Made by a program: the position numbers and the translations under genes
Notes under the pieces: generated by a model
What the model was told of the DNA's origin: nothing
The model's input: only the letters and a program-made list of their open reading frames with translations
Databases searched by the model: none
Origin: Spirochaetales bacterium
GTDB lineage: Bacteria; Spirochaetota; Spirochaetia; DSM-2461
Reading direction: 5' to 3'
DNA length: 64,000 bases
NCBI GenBank assembly: GCA_016936555.1
Contig: JAFGXR010000070.1
Coordinates: 1-64,000, forward strand
In this document: in pieces, positions 1 to 11,440 of the stretch
Layout of the letters: each line of letters begins with the position of its first letter
Numbering within the stretch: position 1 is the stretch's first letter

Positions 1-52
1 ATGTAATACCCTTAGGTCGTTTAAATCCCTTCAAGAGGTTTTTACGCGCCAT
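1..52 (-). CDS. rpoA: DNA-directed RNA polymerase subunit alpha, N-terminal fragment (continues off the window)
   Basis: Reverse complement reads MARKNLLKGFKRPKGIT..., the RpoA N-terminus; downstream of rpsK in the alpha operon. Confidence 0.85.
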   Translation of the reverse strand, partial: MARKNLLKGFKRPKGIT

Positions 53-169
53 CTCTGCTCCTTATGCAGGACCTAATTCCGATCCGTTTTTCTACTAATC
101 TCTACATCGATCAGGTTAATAAAAGGCAGGGAACTACACCTGATAAAGTAGATCCCTCTTGCCCCGACA

Positions 170-556
170 TTAAACTCTTCTTGTTTTTCTGGGTCTGCAT
201 CCGTTGTGAGGGATTGGAGTAATATCAGAAATTGATTTTACTCTCAAACCCAAAGCGCCGAGTGATCTGATCGCAGATTCACGGCCTACACCGGGACCTT
301 TTACAAAAACGTTTACTTCTTTCAGACCGAAATCCTTGGCTCTGTTTGTAGCTGTTTCAGCGGTAGACTGAGCCGCAAAGGGAGTCGATTTCTTGGCACC
401 TTTGAATCCGAGGGATCCGGCGCTACACCAAGATAAGGCATTTCCTTTGAGGTCTGTTATTGTAACGATAGTGTTGTTGAAAGTAGCCTGGATATAGACA
501 TTACCTTCAAATACCGTTTTTTTGTCTTTTCTTTTCTTTACTTTAGCCTTAGCCAA
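170..556 (-). CDS. rpsK: 30S ribosomal protein S11
   Basis: ORF with S11 signature ([42 protein letters not shown]). Confidence 0.98.
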   Translation of the reverse strand: MAKAKVKKRKDKKTVFEGNVYIQATFNNTIVTITDLKGNALSWCSAGSLGFKGAKKSTPFAAQSTAETATNRAKDFGLKEVNVFVKGPGVGRESAIRSLGALGLRVKSISDITPIPHNGCRPRKTRRV

Positions 557-572
557 TTAACTAACCCCCAGC

Positions 573-938
573 CTATTTCTTCTTCTTGGCAACGGTCTTC
601 ACTTTACCTTTTCTGGTACGTGCGTTGGTCTTAGTTCTCTGTCCTCTGACAGGGAGACCTTTTCTATGCCGCAAACCGCGATAACAGCCGATGTCCATGA
701 GTCTCTTAATGTTAAGAGCCACCTCTGATCTCAAGCGACCTTCTACTTTGTAATCATTTTCAATGATTTTTCTCAGTTTTGCAACGTCGTCAGTAGAAAG
801 TTCCTTAATTCTCACATTAGGGTCGATACCTGTCTTTTCGCAAATTTCTCTTGCTGTGGTTCTACCAATACCGTAAATGTAGGTAAGAGCTATCTCTGTA
901 TGCTTATTAGGTAAATCGATACCTGCAATTCTAGCCAC
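573..938 (-). CDS. rpsM: 30S ribosomal protein S13
   Basis: [11 protein letters not shown]...[26 protein letters not shown]. Confidence 0.98.
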   Translation of the reverse strand: MARIAGIDLPNKHTEIALTYIYGIGRTTAREICEKTGIDPNVRIKELSTDDVAKLRKIIENDYKVEGRLRSEVALNIKRLMDIGCYRGLRHRKGLPVRGQRTKTNARTRKGKVKTVAKKKK

Positions 939-948
939 TTACTACCTC

Positions 949-1062
949 CTACTTCTGTCTCTGTTTGTGTTTGGGGTTGTCACAGATAATCCGGACAACG
1001 CCTCTTCTTCTTATAACTTTGCAGTTATCACATATGGGTTTTACGCTTGCTCTAACTTTCAC
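949..1062 (-). CDS. rpmJ: 50S ribosomal protein L36 (GTG start)
   Basis: Not in the ORF track. Reverse complement gives (V/M)[36 protein letters not shown]. Confidence 0.95.
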   Translation of the reverse strand: MKVRASVKPICDNCKVIRRRGVVRIICDNPKHKQRQK

Positions 1063-1074
1063 AATATCCCCTTA

Positions 1075-2406
1075 CTACAAATTCCTGGACTGCAGCTTGC
1101 CGCTTTTCACAAGCCCGTCATGATGATGCATCTTAAGATGACCTTCAATCTGGGACATCAAGTCAAGATCGACTCCAACCATGATAATCAAGGAAGTTCC
1201 ACCCATAAGATAAGCCACCTGAGTGGGAAACCCGAACAGGTTGACAACTATGGAAGGTATCAAAGCTATCACTGCAAGAAACAACGATCCAGGCAGTATA
1301 ATTCTACGCAGTATCTTTGTCAGATACTGATCTATATTTTCCGAGCGAATTCCAGGAATCGATCCGCCGTTCTCCCTGATTGACCTTGCAATCTCAATCG
1401 GATTCATGGATACCTGCGTATAAAAGTAGGCAAAGAAAACGATTAAAACCGTATAGGCAATCATGTACGGAACTCCATTGGGCTTCATGATGTTGGAAAA
1501 TGTTGACCAACCTTCACTGGATGCGCCCAAAGCCCCTGCAACCTGCAGAGGAAACGTCAAAAGAGAACCGGCAAAAATGACCGGAATTACGCCCGAAGGG
1601 TTTATCTTAAACGGAATGTAGGTATTCTGTCCACCGAACATACGGCGGCCTACAACTCTTTTAGCGTAATTCACAGGAATTTTCCGCTGTCCCTGCTGCT
1701 CGTAGACAATAAGGGTGATGATAGCTACGAACAGTAATGCTGCAACAATTACGAATACAGGGTTAAGATTACCATTTCTGATCTCCAGACCGAGAACATT
1801 TATCCCGCCAGGCATTCTAGCAACTATACCGGCAAAGATCAACAGGGAGATACCGTTTCCGATACCTCTTGCGTTGATCTGCTCACCGAGCCACATAAGA
1901 AACATAGTACCGGTCGTTACCGTAAGCATGGCGACAACCGTATACTTCATCCCGGCCATGGAAGGTACAATTGCGTTAGGAATCATTCGTGCATAAGCGA
2001 CAACCGCATAGGACTGGATCAGACAAACAAGAAGCGTCCCGTAGCGCGTATATCTCTTAACTTTTTTCCTACCACCGTCTTCTTCAGACATCTTCTTCAA
2101 TCCCGGAAAAACCAGGAGAAGAAGATTCATGATAATGGAAGTAGAGATATATGGCATAATACCCAGCATGAAGATTGAAAAATTCTTGAAGGCACCGCCT
2201 GCAAAGAAATCCAGATACTCGGTTATGCCCATCGCGGAACCAGTGGCACCCTGCGAAGCGAAATAACTTTTAAGGACATTAATGTCGATTCCCGGTATGG
2301 GAATAACTGCCCCGAGTCTGAAAACTACAAGCATACTTAAAGTGAAGAGCACCTTCTTTCTCAGATCCTTCACTTTGAAAATGTCAACAACCGGATTACT
2401 AGCCAT
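1075..2406 (-). CDS. secY: Preprotein translocase subunit SecY
   Basis: Ten-TM protein with SecY motifs (RLGAVIPIPGID, GIGNGISLLIFAGI). Confidence 0.98.
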   Translation of the reverse strand: MASNPVVDIFKVKDLRKKVLFTLSMLVVFRLGAVIPIPGIDINVLKSYFASQGATGSAMGITEYLDFFAGGAFKNFSIFMLGIMPYISTSIIMNLLLLVFPGLKKMSEEDGGRKKVKRYTRYGTLLVCLIQSYAVVAYARMIPNAIVPSMAGMKYTVVAMLTVTTGTMFLMWLGEQINARGIGNGISLLIFAGIVARMPGGINVLGLEIRNGNLNPVFVIVAALLFVAIITLIVYEQQGQRKIPVNYAKRVVGRRMFGGQNTYIPFKINPSGVIPVIFAGSLLTFPLQVAGALGASSEGWSTFSNIMKPNGVPYMIAYTVLIVFFAYFYTQVSMNPIEIARSIRENGGSIPGIRSENIDQYLTKILRRIILPGSLFLAVIALIPSIVVNLFGFPTQVAYLMGGTSLIIMVGVDLDLMSQIEGHLKMHHHDGLVKSGKLQSRNL

Positions 2407-2430
2407 CTTTATACCAACTATTCCTATTTT

Positions 2431-2877
2431 TTATTGTTCAACCACGGATCCGCCGGCTTTAACGATTTTATCTTTCGCTCCGGCGGTCACTTTCGTGATC
2501 TCTACTTCAAGTTTCTTGTCCAGCTCTCCGGCACCGAGAATTTTAATGTTCTTTTCACCGTTCTTGACAAGACCCTTGGCTACAAGAGTTTCGTGGTTTA
2601 CTTTTTCACCATCACTATAACGCTCGTTCAGGGAACCCACGTTAATACCAACATATTCCACTTTGAATGGATGGTTTGAAAAACCTCTTGCGGCTACTCT
2701 TCTGAAAAGAGGCATCTGGCCACCTTCGAAGCCGAGTCTGGTACCACCACCTGATCTCGATTTCTGACCTTTATGTCCTTTACCGGAAGTTTTGCCCGTT
2801 CCGGTCGCTCTACCGCGGCCTAGAACCTTTTTATCTCTGTTAGCGCCTTTCGGAGCTTTTAATTCAAACGCACTCAT
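2431..2877 (-). CDS. rplO: 50S ribosomal protein L15
   Basis: GRGRATGTGKTSGKGHKGQKSRSGGG motif. Confidence 0.97.
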   Translation of the reverse strand: MSAFELKAPKGANRDKKVLGRGRATGTGKTSGKGHKGQKSRSGGGTRLGFEGGQMPLFRRVAARGFSNHPFKVEYVGINVGSLNERYSDGEKVNHETLVAKGLVKNGEKNIKILGAGELDKKLEVEITKVTAGAKDKIVKAGGSVVEQ

Positions 2878-3068
2878 CAGCTGATCTCCTCAACTTTAAC
2901 CAAGTGAGAAATTGATTCTACCATACCTAAGATCGATGGGGTAGCATCTTTTTCTACAACCGAGTTAATTTTCTTAAGACCCAGCGCTTTGACTGTTTTT
3001 CTCTGTTCGGGCTTTCTTCCGATGGTACTTCGTACCAGCTGAACCCTGATTCTTTTAGTCTTAGCCAT
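2877..3068 (-). CDS. rpmD: 50S ribosomal protein L30
   Basis: [31 protein letters not shown]; start trimmed from the ORF-track MGLI extension. Confidence 0.95.
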   Translation of the reverse strand: MAKTKRIRVQLVRSTIGRKPEQRKTVKALGLKKINSVVEKDATPSILGMVESISHLVKVEEIS

Positions 3069-3070
3069 AA

Positions 3071-3574
3071 TTAACCCCACAGTTCATTAAGCGACTTGCC
3101 TCTGTTTGAAGCGAGCTCTTTGGCATCAAAGAGTCCGTCCAGACCAGCGAATACGCTCTTTACAATATTCATTGTATTTCCGGAACCAAGTGATTTGGCC
3201 AGGATATCCTTTACACCAACTGCTTCCATAACGGCACGTACAGGTCCGCCGGCTATAATTCCGGTACCGGGCGCTGCGGGCTTCAGAAGAACCGAAGCGC
3301 TCTTGAAGTTACCGAGAATTTCGTGAGGAAGTGTATTGCCCTTCAAGGGCACGGTGATAAGGTTTTTCTTAGCCTTTTCTACACTCTTTCTGATAGCTTC
3401 TGAAACATCGTTCGCCTTTCCGAAACCGACGCCTACCCGACCTTTTCCATCACCGACAACCATAAGGGCGGAGAACGACATGTTGCGTCCGCCCTTTACG
3501 GCTTTGGAGACTCTGTTGAGACGGATAAGTTTTTCAATGAACTCTTTTTCTTCTCTTTTTTCTTTAAAAGCCAT
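3071..3574 (-). CDS. rpsE: 30S ribosomal protein S5
   Basis: [17 protein letters not shown] and S5 C-terminal domain. Confidence 0.98.
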   Translation of the reverse strand: MAFKEKREEKEFIEKLIRLNRVSKAVKGGRNMSFSALMVVGDGKGRVGVGFGKANDVSEAIRKSVEKAKKNLITVPLKGNTLPHEILGNFKSASVLLKPAAPGTGIIAGGPVRAVMEAVGVKDILAKSLGSGNTMNIVKSVFAGLDGLFDAKELASNRGKSLNELWG

Positions 3575-3584
3575 TCTATTCCCC

Positions 3585-3944
3585 TTAAAGCTCTATACCG
3601 ACACTTCTTGCACCGTCAGCAATAGCCTTAACTACTCCGTGATACTTGTATCCATTTCTATCAAAAACAACTGTAGAGATCTCGGCAGCTTTCAGTCTTT
3701 CCCCGATTACTTTACCCAGTTTCTCTCCGCCTTCCACTGTATTCTTCGTTCCCTTAAGCTCAGCTTCAAGGGTAGAAGCGGAAGAAAGAGTTTTTCCTGC
3801 GATATCATCGATAACCTGAACGCTCAGATACTTGTTACTTCTGAAAACCGACATTCTGGGTTTGGCAGAAGTTCCGGAAATATTCTTCCGGACACGTTTT
3901 TTACGCTGCAGTCTCTTTCTATTTTTTTCATCAATTCTTTTCAT
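3585..3944 (-). CDS. rplR: 50S ribosomal protein L18
   Basis: [31 protein letters not shown]; spc operon order. Confidence 0.97.
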   Translation of the reverse strand: MKRIDEKNRKRLQRKKRVRKNISGTSAKPRMSVFRSNKYLSVQVIDDIAGKTLSSASTLEAELKGTKNTVEGGEKLGKVIGERLKAAEISTVVFDRNGYKYHGVVKAIADGARSVGIEL

Positions 3945-3959
3945 GATCTACAACCCTGT

Positions 3960-4496
3960 TTAAACGCCAGTTTTACCGACTTTTCTGCGGATAACTTCGT
4001 TATCGTACTTAATGCCTTTACCTTTGTAGGGCTCGGGGGGTCTAAGTCCGCGAATTTCCACAGCAGCCTGTCCGACTTTAGCCTTATCTATACCGGAAAC
4101 AGTTACCTTGTTGTTACCTTCAACGGCAACAGAAACTCCTTCCGGAACCACATACTCAATGGTTGTGGAATAACCGAGGTTCATCATAAGGGTATCACCC
4201 TTTAATTCCGCCCGGTAACCGACACCATTGATAACAAGAGTTTTCGTGAATCCAGCAGAAACCCCGATAATCATGTTATTCAGGAGGTTTCTGTAAAGAC
4301 CGTGAAAAGACTTGGCTTTTTTGGAATCATCAACACGGTTGACAATCACTTCTCCGTCTTTGATGTCAAAGGAAACTTCAGGCTGAAAATCCTGGGAAAG
4401 CTCCCCTTTGGCACCTTTTACGGTAATGACATTTTCTTTCACTGTAACTGTAACGCCAGACGGTACGGTTACAGGCATTTTCCCAATTCTAGACAT
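3960..4496 (-). CDS. rplF: 50S ribosomal protein L6
   Basis: MSRIGKMPVTVPSGV...GLRPPEPYKGKGIKY. Confidence 0.98.
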   Translation of the reverse strand: MSRIGKMPVTVPSGVTVTVKENVITVKGAKGELSQDFQPEVSFDIKDGEVIVNRVDDSKKAKSFHGLYRNLLNNMIIGVSAGFTKTLVINGVGYRAELKGDTLMMNLGYSTTIEYVVPEGVSVAVEGNNKVTVSGIDKAKVGQAAVEIRGLRPPEPYKGKGIKYDNEVIRRKVGKTGV

Positions 4497-4509
4497 AATG
4501 CTTTCTCCC

Positions 4510-4908
4510 TTACCAGACTTTACAGATCACTTCTCCACCGATCTTCTGTGCAGAGGCTTTTTTGCCTGTAATAACACCAGCAGAGGTGGAAACGATAACT
4601 GTTCCGTATCCGTTGAATACTCTTGGCATTGATTTGTAACCTGAGTAAACCCGTCTACCGGGTGTAGACACTTTCTGGATACCGTGAATAACAGAATTTT
4701 CTTTCCCGTCATATTTCAGGAAGATTCTGATATAGTTAACGTCTTCGATCGTTACTTTCTTAAAGTTCTTAACAAATCCTTCATTCTTGAGGATTTTTAC
4801 AATTTCCAGCTTCAGCTTTGATGTTCTGATATCTACTTTCTCAAACTTAGCTGCACTGGCATTTCTAATTTTTGTGAGCATATCCGCTACAGGATCTGAA
4901 ACACTCAT
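4510..4908 (-). CDS. rpsH: 30S ribosomal protein S8
   Basis: [17 protein letters not shown]...[12 protein letters not shown]. Confidence 0.98.
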   Translation of the reverse strand: MSVSDPVADMLTKIRNASAAKFEKVDIRTSKLKLEIVKILKNEGFVKNFKKVTIEDVNYIRIFLKYDGKENSVIHGIQKVSTPGRRVYSGYKSMPRVFNGYGTVIVSTSAGVITGKKASAQKIGGEVICKVW

Positions 4909-4917
4909 TCTATACTC

Positions 4918-5103
4918 CTACCAGCTCGATTTAGTGACACCAGGAATCATACCTTCGCTCGCAAGCTTGCGGAAGCAGATTCTGCACATCTGAAATTTTC
5001 TCATATAACCACGAGGTCTGCCGCAAATCCGGCACCGGTTGTATTCACGGGTGCTGAATTTGGGTTTTCTCTGGGCTTTAACAATCATTGATTTCTTAGC
5101 CAT
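4918..5103 (-). CDS. rpsN: 30S ribosomal protein S14, zinc-binding (C+) type
   Basis: 61 aa with [25 protein letters not shown] (CxxC...CxxC). Confidence 0.97.
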   Translation of the reverse strand: MAKKSMIVKAQRKPKFSTREYNRCRICGRPRGYMRKFQMCRICFRKLASEGMIPGVTKSSW

Positions 5104-5116
5104 TAAACCTCATCTC

Positions 5117-5674
5117 CTATTTTGCAAAAGGCATGCCGAACTTCGTCAGAAGCGCTTTGCCTTCCTCGTCATTTTCAGCTGTCGTTACTATAGCCACATT
5201 GAGCCCGCTAACCTGTTCGATCTTATCGAAGTTGATTTCGGGGAAAATAATCTGTTCGGTTATCCCGAGAGAGTAGTTTCCGTTTCCATCAAAAGCTTTC
5301 GGGTTAATTCCTCTAAAGTCTTTTACACGGGGAAGTGCAATGCTGATAAGTCTTTCGAGGAACTCATACATTCTGTCACCGCGAAGGGTCACTTTGGCTC
5401 CGATTTCCTGTCCGGCTCTGATTTTGAATCCCGCGATAGACTTTCTCGCTTTCGTCTTCATTACCTTCTGACCGGTAATCTGACTGAGCTCGCTAACAGC
5501 GGCATCCAGAAGCTTTTTATTTGTGATAGCTTCGCCGACACCCATGCTCACTACAATTTTCTCCAGCCTTGGAACCTGCATGAAAGACTTGTATTTGAAG
5601 TCAGCCATCATTTCTCTGGCCAGTTTATCATTGTAAGCAGCTTTCAGTTTGGGAGTATATTTTTTATCTGCCAT
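5117..5674 (-). CDS. rplE: 50S ribosomal protein L5
   Basis: L5 motifs ([27 protein letters not shown]). Confidence 0.98.
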   Translation of the reverse strand: MADKKYTPKLKAAYNDKLAREMMADFKYKSFMQVPRLEKIVVSMGVGEAITNKKLLDAAVSELSQITGQKVMKTKARKSIAGFKIRAGQEIGAKVTLRGDRMYEFLERLISIALPRVKDFRGINPKAFDGNGNYSLGITEQIIFPEINFDKIEQVSGLNVAIVTTAENDEEGKALLTKFGMPFAK

Positions 5675-5991
5675 TACAGTACCCCTTCACACTTCTTACA
5701 GAATCTGACTTTATTGTCTCCCTCTTTGCGGACTCCCACTTTTACAGGACCGCACTTGGGACACATAATCATAACATTGGAGATGTGGATGGGAGCCTCG
5801 ATTTCCACGATGCTGCCCTTTTCCCCCTGCTGACGGGGTTTCATTGTCTTCTTGACGATATTGAGACCGTCAACAATAACACGTCCGTTTTCTCTGTCTA
5901 CTTTGAGGATTGTTCCGGTTTTGCCTTTATCCTTTCCGGCTATAAGCTTAACCTGATCCCCTTTCTTCAGTTTATATTTTACTTCTGCCAT
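5674..5991 (-). CDS. rplX: 50S ribosomal protein L24
   Basis: KOW motif [21 protein letters not shown]. Confidence 0.97.
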   Translation of the reverse strand: MAEVKYKLKKGDQVKLIAGKDKGKTGTILKVDRENGRVIVDGLNIVKKTMKPRQQGEKGSIVEIEAPIHISNVMIMCPKCGPVKVGVRKEGDNKVRFCKKCEGVL

Positions 5992-6001
5992 CAAACTTCT
6001 C

Positions 6002-6370
6002 CTAAAGAACCTCTGGTGCCAGAGATACGATCTTCATATAACCGGTCTCTCTCAGCTCTCTTGCCACGGGCCCGAAGATACGTTTACCGACAGGAGCACC
6101 TTTGTCATCGATAATAACGCAGGCGTTGTCATCGAATCTGATATAAGTACCGTCTTCTCGTCTGTATTCCTTGTGAACTCTGACGATAACCGCTTTTTTC
6201 ACCTCACCTTTTTTAATAGGTGCGTTGGGGAGGGCAGCTTTTACAGCTACAACTATTATGTCTCCGACGCTGGCGTATTTTCTCTTGCTACCGCCGAGAA
6301 CTTTAATGCACATAACTCTTTTAGCACCAGAGTTATCTGCTACGTTTAACATTGTGTTATCCTGTACCAT
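6002..6370 (-). CDS. rplN: 50S ribosomal protein L14
   Basis: [28 protein letters not shown]. Confidence 0.98.
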   Translation of the reverse strand: MVQDNTMLNVADNSGAKRVMCIKVLGGSKRKYASVGDIIVVAVKAALPNAPIKKGEVKKAVIVRVHKEYRREDGTYIRFDDNACVIIDDKGAPVGKRIFGPVARELRETGYMKIVSLAPEVL

Positions 6371-6384
6371 TTAAACCCTCCAGC

Positions 6385-6645
6385 CTATTTCGCTCTTTCA
6401 ACAATTTCCTGCATGTTCCAGCATTTTTCTTTGCTGATAGGTCTGCATTCCATTATTCTGACAGTGTCACCGATTTTAGCTTCGTTGTTTTCATCATGCG
6501 CTTTGTATTTTACCGATTTGGTAACATACTTCTTGTAAAGAGGATGAAGCACTTTTGTTGTAATCTTTACAACTACTGTCTTATCCATCTTGTCGCTGAC
6601 AACGAGTCCGGTGAATTCTCTTTTATTAGTCTTTTTGTTTTCCAT
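6385..6645 (-). CDS. rpsQ: 30S ribosomal protein S17
   Basis: [18 protein letters not shown]...[11 protein letters not shown]. Confidence 0.97.
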   Translation of the reverse strand: MENKKTNKREFTGLVVSDKMDKTVVVKITTKVLHPLYKKYVTKSVKYKAHDENNEAKIGDTVRIMECRPISKEKCWNMQEIVERAK

Positions 6646-6653
6646 GACTACAC

Positions 6654-6854
6654 CTAAGCCTTTCTGATTCCGAGTTCCACTTCGCGGATCTTCGTATTCA
6701 GTCTGGCGATTGATCTCTTAAGATTTCTTTTTTCCATGGGATTCTCGACATGGCCCATGACCATATCGAATCTCAGGTTATTAAGATTCTTTTTCAACTC
6801 ATCGCGCTTTGCAACCATCTCGTCCAGTGTGAGATCGTTAAAAGTTTCTTTCAT
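6654..6854 (-). CDS. rpmC: 50S ribosomal protein L29
   Basis: 66 aa L29-like protein in canonical position. Confidence 0.95.
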   Translation of the reverse strand: MKETFNDLTLDEMVAKRDELKKNLNNLRFDMVMGHVENPMEKRNLKRSIARLNTKIREVELGIRKA

Positions 6855-6862
6855 AACTTCCT

Positions 6863-7273
6863 CTAACCCTGTTTACTTACAAACTTAACCTTAATAGGAA
6901 GTTTGCTTCCAGCGAGTTCCATCGCCCGTCTGGCCAGTTCCTGGTCAACACCGGCAATCTCGAACATTACCGTTCCAGGCTTAACAGCTGCAACCCATTT
7001 CTCGGGAGCACCCTTACCTTTACCCATTCTGACTTCGGCTGGTTTCTTAGTCCATGGAATATCAGGAAATACCCTGATCCAGACTTTTCCACCTCTTTTA
7101 ATATGCCTGGTCATGGCGATACGGGCAGCTTCGATCTGTCTTGCAGTGATCCACTTTGTTTCAAGAGAAACAAGTCCAAACTCACCGAAGGAAACTTTGT
7201 TACCTCTGGTAGCCTCACCTTTCATGACGCCACGCATTCGTTTTCTATACTTGGTTTTCTTGGGACTCAGCAT
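6863..7273 (-). CDS. rplP: 50S ribosomal protein L16
   Basis: [15 protein letters not shown]...[15 protein letters not shown]. Confidence 0.98.
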   Translation of the reverse strand: MLSPKKTKYRKRMRGVMKGEATRGNKVSFGEFGLVSLETKWITARQIEAARIAMTRHIKRGGKVWIRVFPDIPWTKKPAEVRMGKGKGAPEKWVAAVKPGTVMFEIAGVDQELARRAMELAGSKLPIKVKFVSKQG

Positions 7274-7974
7274 TACTTGCTCCTCGGCGCTTTTTCTTTC
7301 TTGTTTTTAGCAAGGAGACCAGCGTCTTCTTTCTGATCAATGCCGTATACTTCACCTCTGAAAATCCAGACTTTAACTCCGATTTTTCCGAATGTAGTAT
7401 CGGCTTCAGCGAATCCGTAGTCGATGTCCGCTCTCAGCGTATGAAGGGGAATTCTACCCTCTTTCATCTCCTGAGACCTTGCCATTTCCGCACCACCAAG
7501 TCTTCCGGAAACCTTGATTTTGATTCCCTGAACACCTGTTTTCATACAATTGGCAACAGCCAGCTTTAAAACTCTCCTGAAGGCAGAACGACCCTTAAGC
7601 TGTCTTGCGACATTGAGGGCAACGATCTGAGCATCAGCTTCAGGCCTTTTAACTTCTTTAATCTTCACCTGCAGTTTTTTATCAGTTATTTTCTGAAGTC
7701 TGCTGGTGATCTTCTCGATATTCGCACCTTTCGTTCCAATGATAACACCGGGCCTTGCAGTGTGAATCATAAGGGTAACTCTCTGGGGCTGTCTGATGAT
7801 TTCAATGTCACCGATTTCAGCACCGCGTGCTTCAGGACTCTGCTCAAGAGCTTTTCTCAAAGCCAGGTCTTCATGGAGGATCTCCGCATAGTTGCGCGGA
7901 TTCACATACCATTTAGATTTCCAGGTTTTGTTTATACCTAGGCGAAGTCCGTAAGGATGTACTTTCTGTCCCAT
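7273..7974 (-). CDS. rpsC: 30S ribosomal protein S3
   Basis: [14 protein letters not shown] and KH domain. Confidence 0.98.
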   Translation of the reverse strand: MGQKVHPYGLRLGINKTWKSKWYVNPRNYAEILHEDLALRKALEQSPEARGAEIGDIEIIRQPQRVTLMIHTARPGVIIGTKGANIEKITSRLQKITDKKLQVKIKEVKRPEADAQIVALNVARQLKGRSAFRRVLKLAVANCMKTGVQGIKIKVSGRLGGAEMARSQEMKEGRIPLHTLRADIDYGFAEADTTFGKIGVKVWIFRGEVYGIDQKEDAGLLAKNKKEKAPRSK

Positions 7975-8337
7975 TTATTCCCCCGTATTCCCTATTTCAT
8001 CTACAACTACAGAGATGTGGCTCGATCTCTTGAGTAGCCTGTCGGCTTTACCTCTCGACCTTGCCCATATTCTCTTCTGAATAGGTCCGCCATCAACAAG
8101 CAGCTCTTTAATATACAGCATTTCCTCATCCAGCTTACTGTTCTGGAAGAGTGCGTTGGCTGTTGCAGATTCAATTACCTTTTTCAGGTACCCGGCTCCC
8201 TTGTTGGGGAGGGTCTCGAGAATCGCCACAGCTTCAACAACCGGTCTTTTTCTCAGGTTGTTGGCAATGGGACGAATCTTTGTGGGAGACATGGGGAGGT
8301 TTTTTGCAACGGCTTTATAACCTTTCTTTGCTTCCAT
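7975..8337 (-). CDS. rplV: 50S ribosomal protein L22
   Basis: L22-like sequence between rpsC and rpsS. Confidence 0.97.
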   Translation of the reverse strand: MEAKKGYKAVAKNLPMSPTKIRPIANNLRKRPVVEAVAILETLPNKGAGYLKKVIESATANALFQNSKLDEEMLYIKELLVDGGPIQKRIWARSRGKADRLLKRSSHISVVVDEIGNTGE

Positions 8338-8347
8338 TTATCTACAC

Positions 8348-8623
8348 CTATCTCTTCGATTTCTTATCGCCGCCGTGACCTCTGAACATTCTTGTGGGGG
8401 CAAACTCTCCGAGCTTGTGTCCAACAAGGGCTTCAGTTACATACACGGGCACCCAGGTTTTTCCGTTGTACACGGAAATTGTCAACCCGACCATTTCAGG
8501 AATAATAGTCGATGTTCTGGAGTAAGTTTTAATCATCTGTTTTTTAGATGCCTTGCTCTGATCAACTATTTTCTTATAGAGGCTTTTAGCGATAAAAGGA
8601 CCTTTTTTGATTGATCTTGACAC
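8348..8623 (-). CDS. rpsS: 30S ribosomal protein S19
   Basis: [10 protein letters not shown]...[18 protein letters not shown]. Confidence 0.98.
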   Translation of the reverse strand: MSRSIKKGPFIAKSLYKKIVDQSKASKKQMIKTYSRTSTIIPEMVGLTISVYNGKTWVPVYVTEALVGHKLGEFAPTRMFRGHGGDKKSKR

Positions 8624-8632
8624 GCCTTACTC

Positions 8633-9457
8633 CTATTTTCTTCTCTTGACAATAAATTTATCAGAGTTGTTATGTTTCTTTCTTGTCTTGAAACCTTTTG
8701 TCGGTTTACCCCAGGGGGAAACAGGATGTCTACCACCGGAAGTTTTACCTTCTCCACCACCATGGGGATGGTCTACGGGGTTCATAACAACACCTCTAAC
8801 TTTGGGTCTCTTGCCAAGCCATCTGGATCTACCGGCTTTACCGATTTTCACATTCATGTGATCTTCGTTTCCGACTTCACCAATTGTTGCAGAACATTTG
8901 TGAAACACAAGTCTCATTTCTCCGGAAGGGAGTTTTACAGTTACATAATCACCCTCTTTCGCTGCGAGAAGAGCTTTTCCACCGGCTGTTCTTACGAGCT
9001 GACCGCCTTTTCCAAGCTGAAGCTCAATATTGTGAATTACCCTACCAACGGGGATATTTTCGAGAGGCAGTGAGTTTCCGAGCGCTATGGGAGCGTTTTC
9101 TCCACTGACAATCTCCTGACCTATAGTCAGCCCTTTGGGAGCGATAATGTATCTTTTTTCACCATCTGCATAGTGAATAAGCGCAATGTTTGCACTTCTG
9201 TTGGGATCATACTCGATGTGAGCAACTTTTCCGGGGATACCGTATTTGTTTCTCTTGAAATCGATCGCCCTGTATTTTCTTTTATGACCGCCACCGCGTC
9301 TTCTTACGCTGATTCTTCCACCCGCACCTCTTCCGGCATGCTTTGCTGTCCCGGAGGTGAGAGATTTCTCAGATGTGGATCTAGTGACCTCATCATAAGA
9401 GAGAAGCTGTGTAAAACGCAGAGATGGTGTTCTCGGTTTGAATGTTTTAATTCCCAT
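8633..9457 (-). CDS. rplB: 50S ribosomal protein L2
   Basis: [15 protein letters not shown]...[25 protein letters not shown]; start trimmed from ORF-track 9535. Confidence 0.98.
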   Translation of the reverse strand: MGIKTFKPRTPSLRFTQLLSYDEVTRSTSEKSLTSGTAKHAGRGAGGRISVRRRGGGHKRKYRAIDFKRNKYGIPGKVAHIEYDPNRSANIALIHYADGEKRYIIAPKGLTIGQEIVSGENAPIALGNSLPLENIPVGRVIHNIELQLGKGGQLVRTAGGKALLAAKEGDYVTVKLPSGEMRLVFHKCSATIGEVGNEDHMNVKIGKAGRSRWLGKRPKVRGVVMNPVDHPHGGGEGKTSGGRHPVSPWGKPTKGFKTRKKHNNSDKFIVKRRK

Positions 9458-9471
9458 TGAATCCCCCTTGC

Positions 9472-9786
9472 TTAAGCGCCTTCGAACTTGTCGATTTTTT
9501 CGCCGGAAGCAAGTGTAACAATTGCTTTTTTCCAAGAAGCCGTTCTACCATAACCTCTTCTGTAAGTAGAAGCTGATACGGGCAGAATCGCCTTTCTCTT
9601 TCCTGACACATTAACAATATTACAGCTGACGGGCTTTACGGAGAAAAGCTCTTTAACAGCTCTCATCACCTGAATCTTGTTAGCTCTTTTATCAACCTTG
9701 AAAACGTACTTCTTGCACTCTTCTTCGCGCATGATGTTGGATTTCTCAGTCAATATTGGTTCAATAATAATCTGATCCGCTTTCAT
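9472..9786 (-). CDS. rplW: 50S ribosomal protein L23
   Basis: [11 protein letters not shown]...[22 protein letters not shown]. Confidence 0.97.
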   Translation of the reverse strand: MKADQIIIEPILTEKSNIMREEECKKYVFKVDKRANKIQVMRAVKELFSVKPVSCNIVNVSGKRKAILPVSASTYRRGYGRTASWKKAIVTLASGEKIDKFEGA

Positions 9787-9794
9787 TTCAACCT

Positions 9795-10418
9795 CTATTT
9801 TCCGTAGAACTCGTTGAGTTTTACAGCGGCTCCCTCGAGCACAAGAATATTCTTTCCATAAAACAGATCATGAGCACGGAGCCTATTATAAGAGAGGAAC
9901 TTGACATTAGGCAGATTCCTTCCGGCTCTTCTGATCATCTGATCGTCATCTTTTAAAATCACAACCGTTCTATCGTCAGAAACAAGTCTTCCGAGAATTG
10001 ATCTCAGATCTTTGGTTTTTCCCGATTCAATTGTGAAATCCTCTACAACTTTGAATGTCTCTCCGGCAGCCTTAAGGCTGAGAATCGACTTCATAGCCAG
10101 TCTTTTTACTTTTTTGGGCAGCGTGTAGCTGTAATCCCTGGGCTTAGGTCCGAAAGTGATTCCACCACCGACCCAGACAGGAGATCTCTTGTGACCGGAT
10201 CTCGCACGACCGGTTCCTTTCTGTCTCCACGGCTTAGCTCCGCTTCCGCGAACCTCTGCTCTAGTCTTAGTAGAAGCAGTACCTACTCTTTTGTTAGCAA
10301 GCTCATTATTGATTGCGTGATAAATAGAACCTTCACTAACTTCACGCGCAAAAACGCTGTCTTCAAGAGTGATATCTCTAAGCTCTTTTCCTTCTATTGA
10401 ATAGACCTTTTTGTCCAT
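9795..10418 (-). CDS. rplD: 50S ribosomal protein L4
   Basis: TKTRAEVRGSGAKPWRQKGTGRARSG. Confidence 0.98.
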   Translation of the reverse strand: MDKKVYSIEGKELRDITLEDSVFAREVSEGSIYHAINNELANKRVGTASTKTRAEVRGSGAKPWRQKGTGRARSGHKRSPVWVGGGITFGPKPRDYSYTLPKKVKRLAMKSILSLKAAGETFKVVEDFTIESGKTKDLRSILGRLVSDDRTVVILKDDDQMIRRAGRNLPNVKFLSYNRLRAHDLFYGKNILVLEGAAVKLNEFYGK

Positions 10419-10427
10419 ATTTATCCT

Positions 10428-11048
10428 CTATAATTTCTTTGCCTTGCGAACTATGACAAAACTATCTTTTGTACCGGGAACGGCTCCCTTAATGAGAAGA
10501 ACCTGTCTTTCCGTATCAATTTTAACAACCTGAAGGTTCTGAACAGTCTTTCTCTCACCACCCATTCTTCCAGCCATCTTAGTACCCTTGATAACTCTGG
10601 AAGGAGTCGCAGCCATACCGGTTGAACCGTTAGCTCTGTGAAATTTTGAACCGTGTGTCTTGCGCCCACCACCGAAGTTGTGGCGTTTCATGACACCCTG
10701 ATAACCTTTACCTTTAGAAGTTCCGATAACGTCAACAAACTCGACACCTTCAATAAGCTCAACACCGAAAGTATCCCCGACGGCACACTCTTTTCCGAAG
10801 TCACGAACTTCGACGATTTTTCTTTTGGGAGTGACTCCCTCTTTAAACTGACCTGCTACAGGCTTGGTAGTGTGCTTCTCTTTTCTTTCTATTGAACCAA
10901 GCACAACAGCTTCATAACCGTCTTTTTCAATGCTTTTGTTAGCAATAACAACGTTTTCTTCAACTTTGACAACTGTAACGGGAGTCAAAACTCCGGTTTC
11001 GTCAAAAACCTGTGTCATTCCAACTTTTTTGCCGATCAAACTCAACAT
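10428..11048 (-). CDS. rplC: 50S ribosomal protein L3
   Basis: IGKKVGMTQVFDETG...GGRKTHGSKFHRANGSTG. Confidence 0.98.
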   Translation of the reverse strand: MLSLIGKKVGMTQVFDETGVLTPVTVVKVEENVVIANKSIEKDGYEAVVLGSIERKEKHTTKPVAGQFKEGVTPKRKIVEVRDFGKECAVGDTFGVELIEGVEFVDVIGTSKGKGYQGVMKRHNFGGGRKTHGSKFHRANGSTGMAATPSRVIKGTKMAGRMGGERKTVQNLQVVKIDTERQVLLIKGAVPGTKDSFVIVRKAKKL

Positions 11049-11081
11049 TTAACTATTACCTCAATTTCCTTTGATCCGCTC

Positions 11082-11390
11082 TTACTGTTTGATCTCTACA
11101 TCGACTCCAGCGGGAAGCTCGAGCTTCATGAGAGCGTCCATAACAGCAGAGGTTGGTTCCAAAATATCTATGAGTCTCTTATGAGTTCTCATTTCAAACT
11201 GCTCTCTCGACTTTTTATTAACGAAAGGCGATCTCAGAACAGTATATTTATTAATACGGGTCGGCAGAGGAATCGGTCCGGAAACTTTGGTCCCCTGCTT
11301 CTGAACAGCCTGCACAATAGACCGCGCACTCTGATCGATTAATTCTACGTCAAAACCTCTCAGCCTTACACGTATCTTTTCTTTAGCCAT
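11082..11390 (-). CDS. rpsJ: 30S ribosomal protein S10
   Basis: [17 protein letters not shown]...[31 protein letters not shown]. Confidence 0.98.
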   Translation of the reverse strand: MAKEKIRVRLRGFDVELIDQSARSIVQAVQKQGTKVSGPIPLPTRINKYTVLRSPFVNKKSREQFEMRTHKRLIDILEPTSAVMDALMKLELPAGVDVEIKQ

Positions 11391-11440
11391 TATTCCTCCA
11401 GAACCGGGAACCGCGAAAAGCGATCCCCGATTTCATTTCC

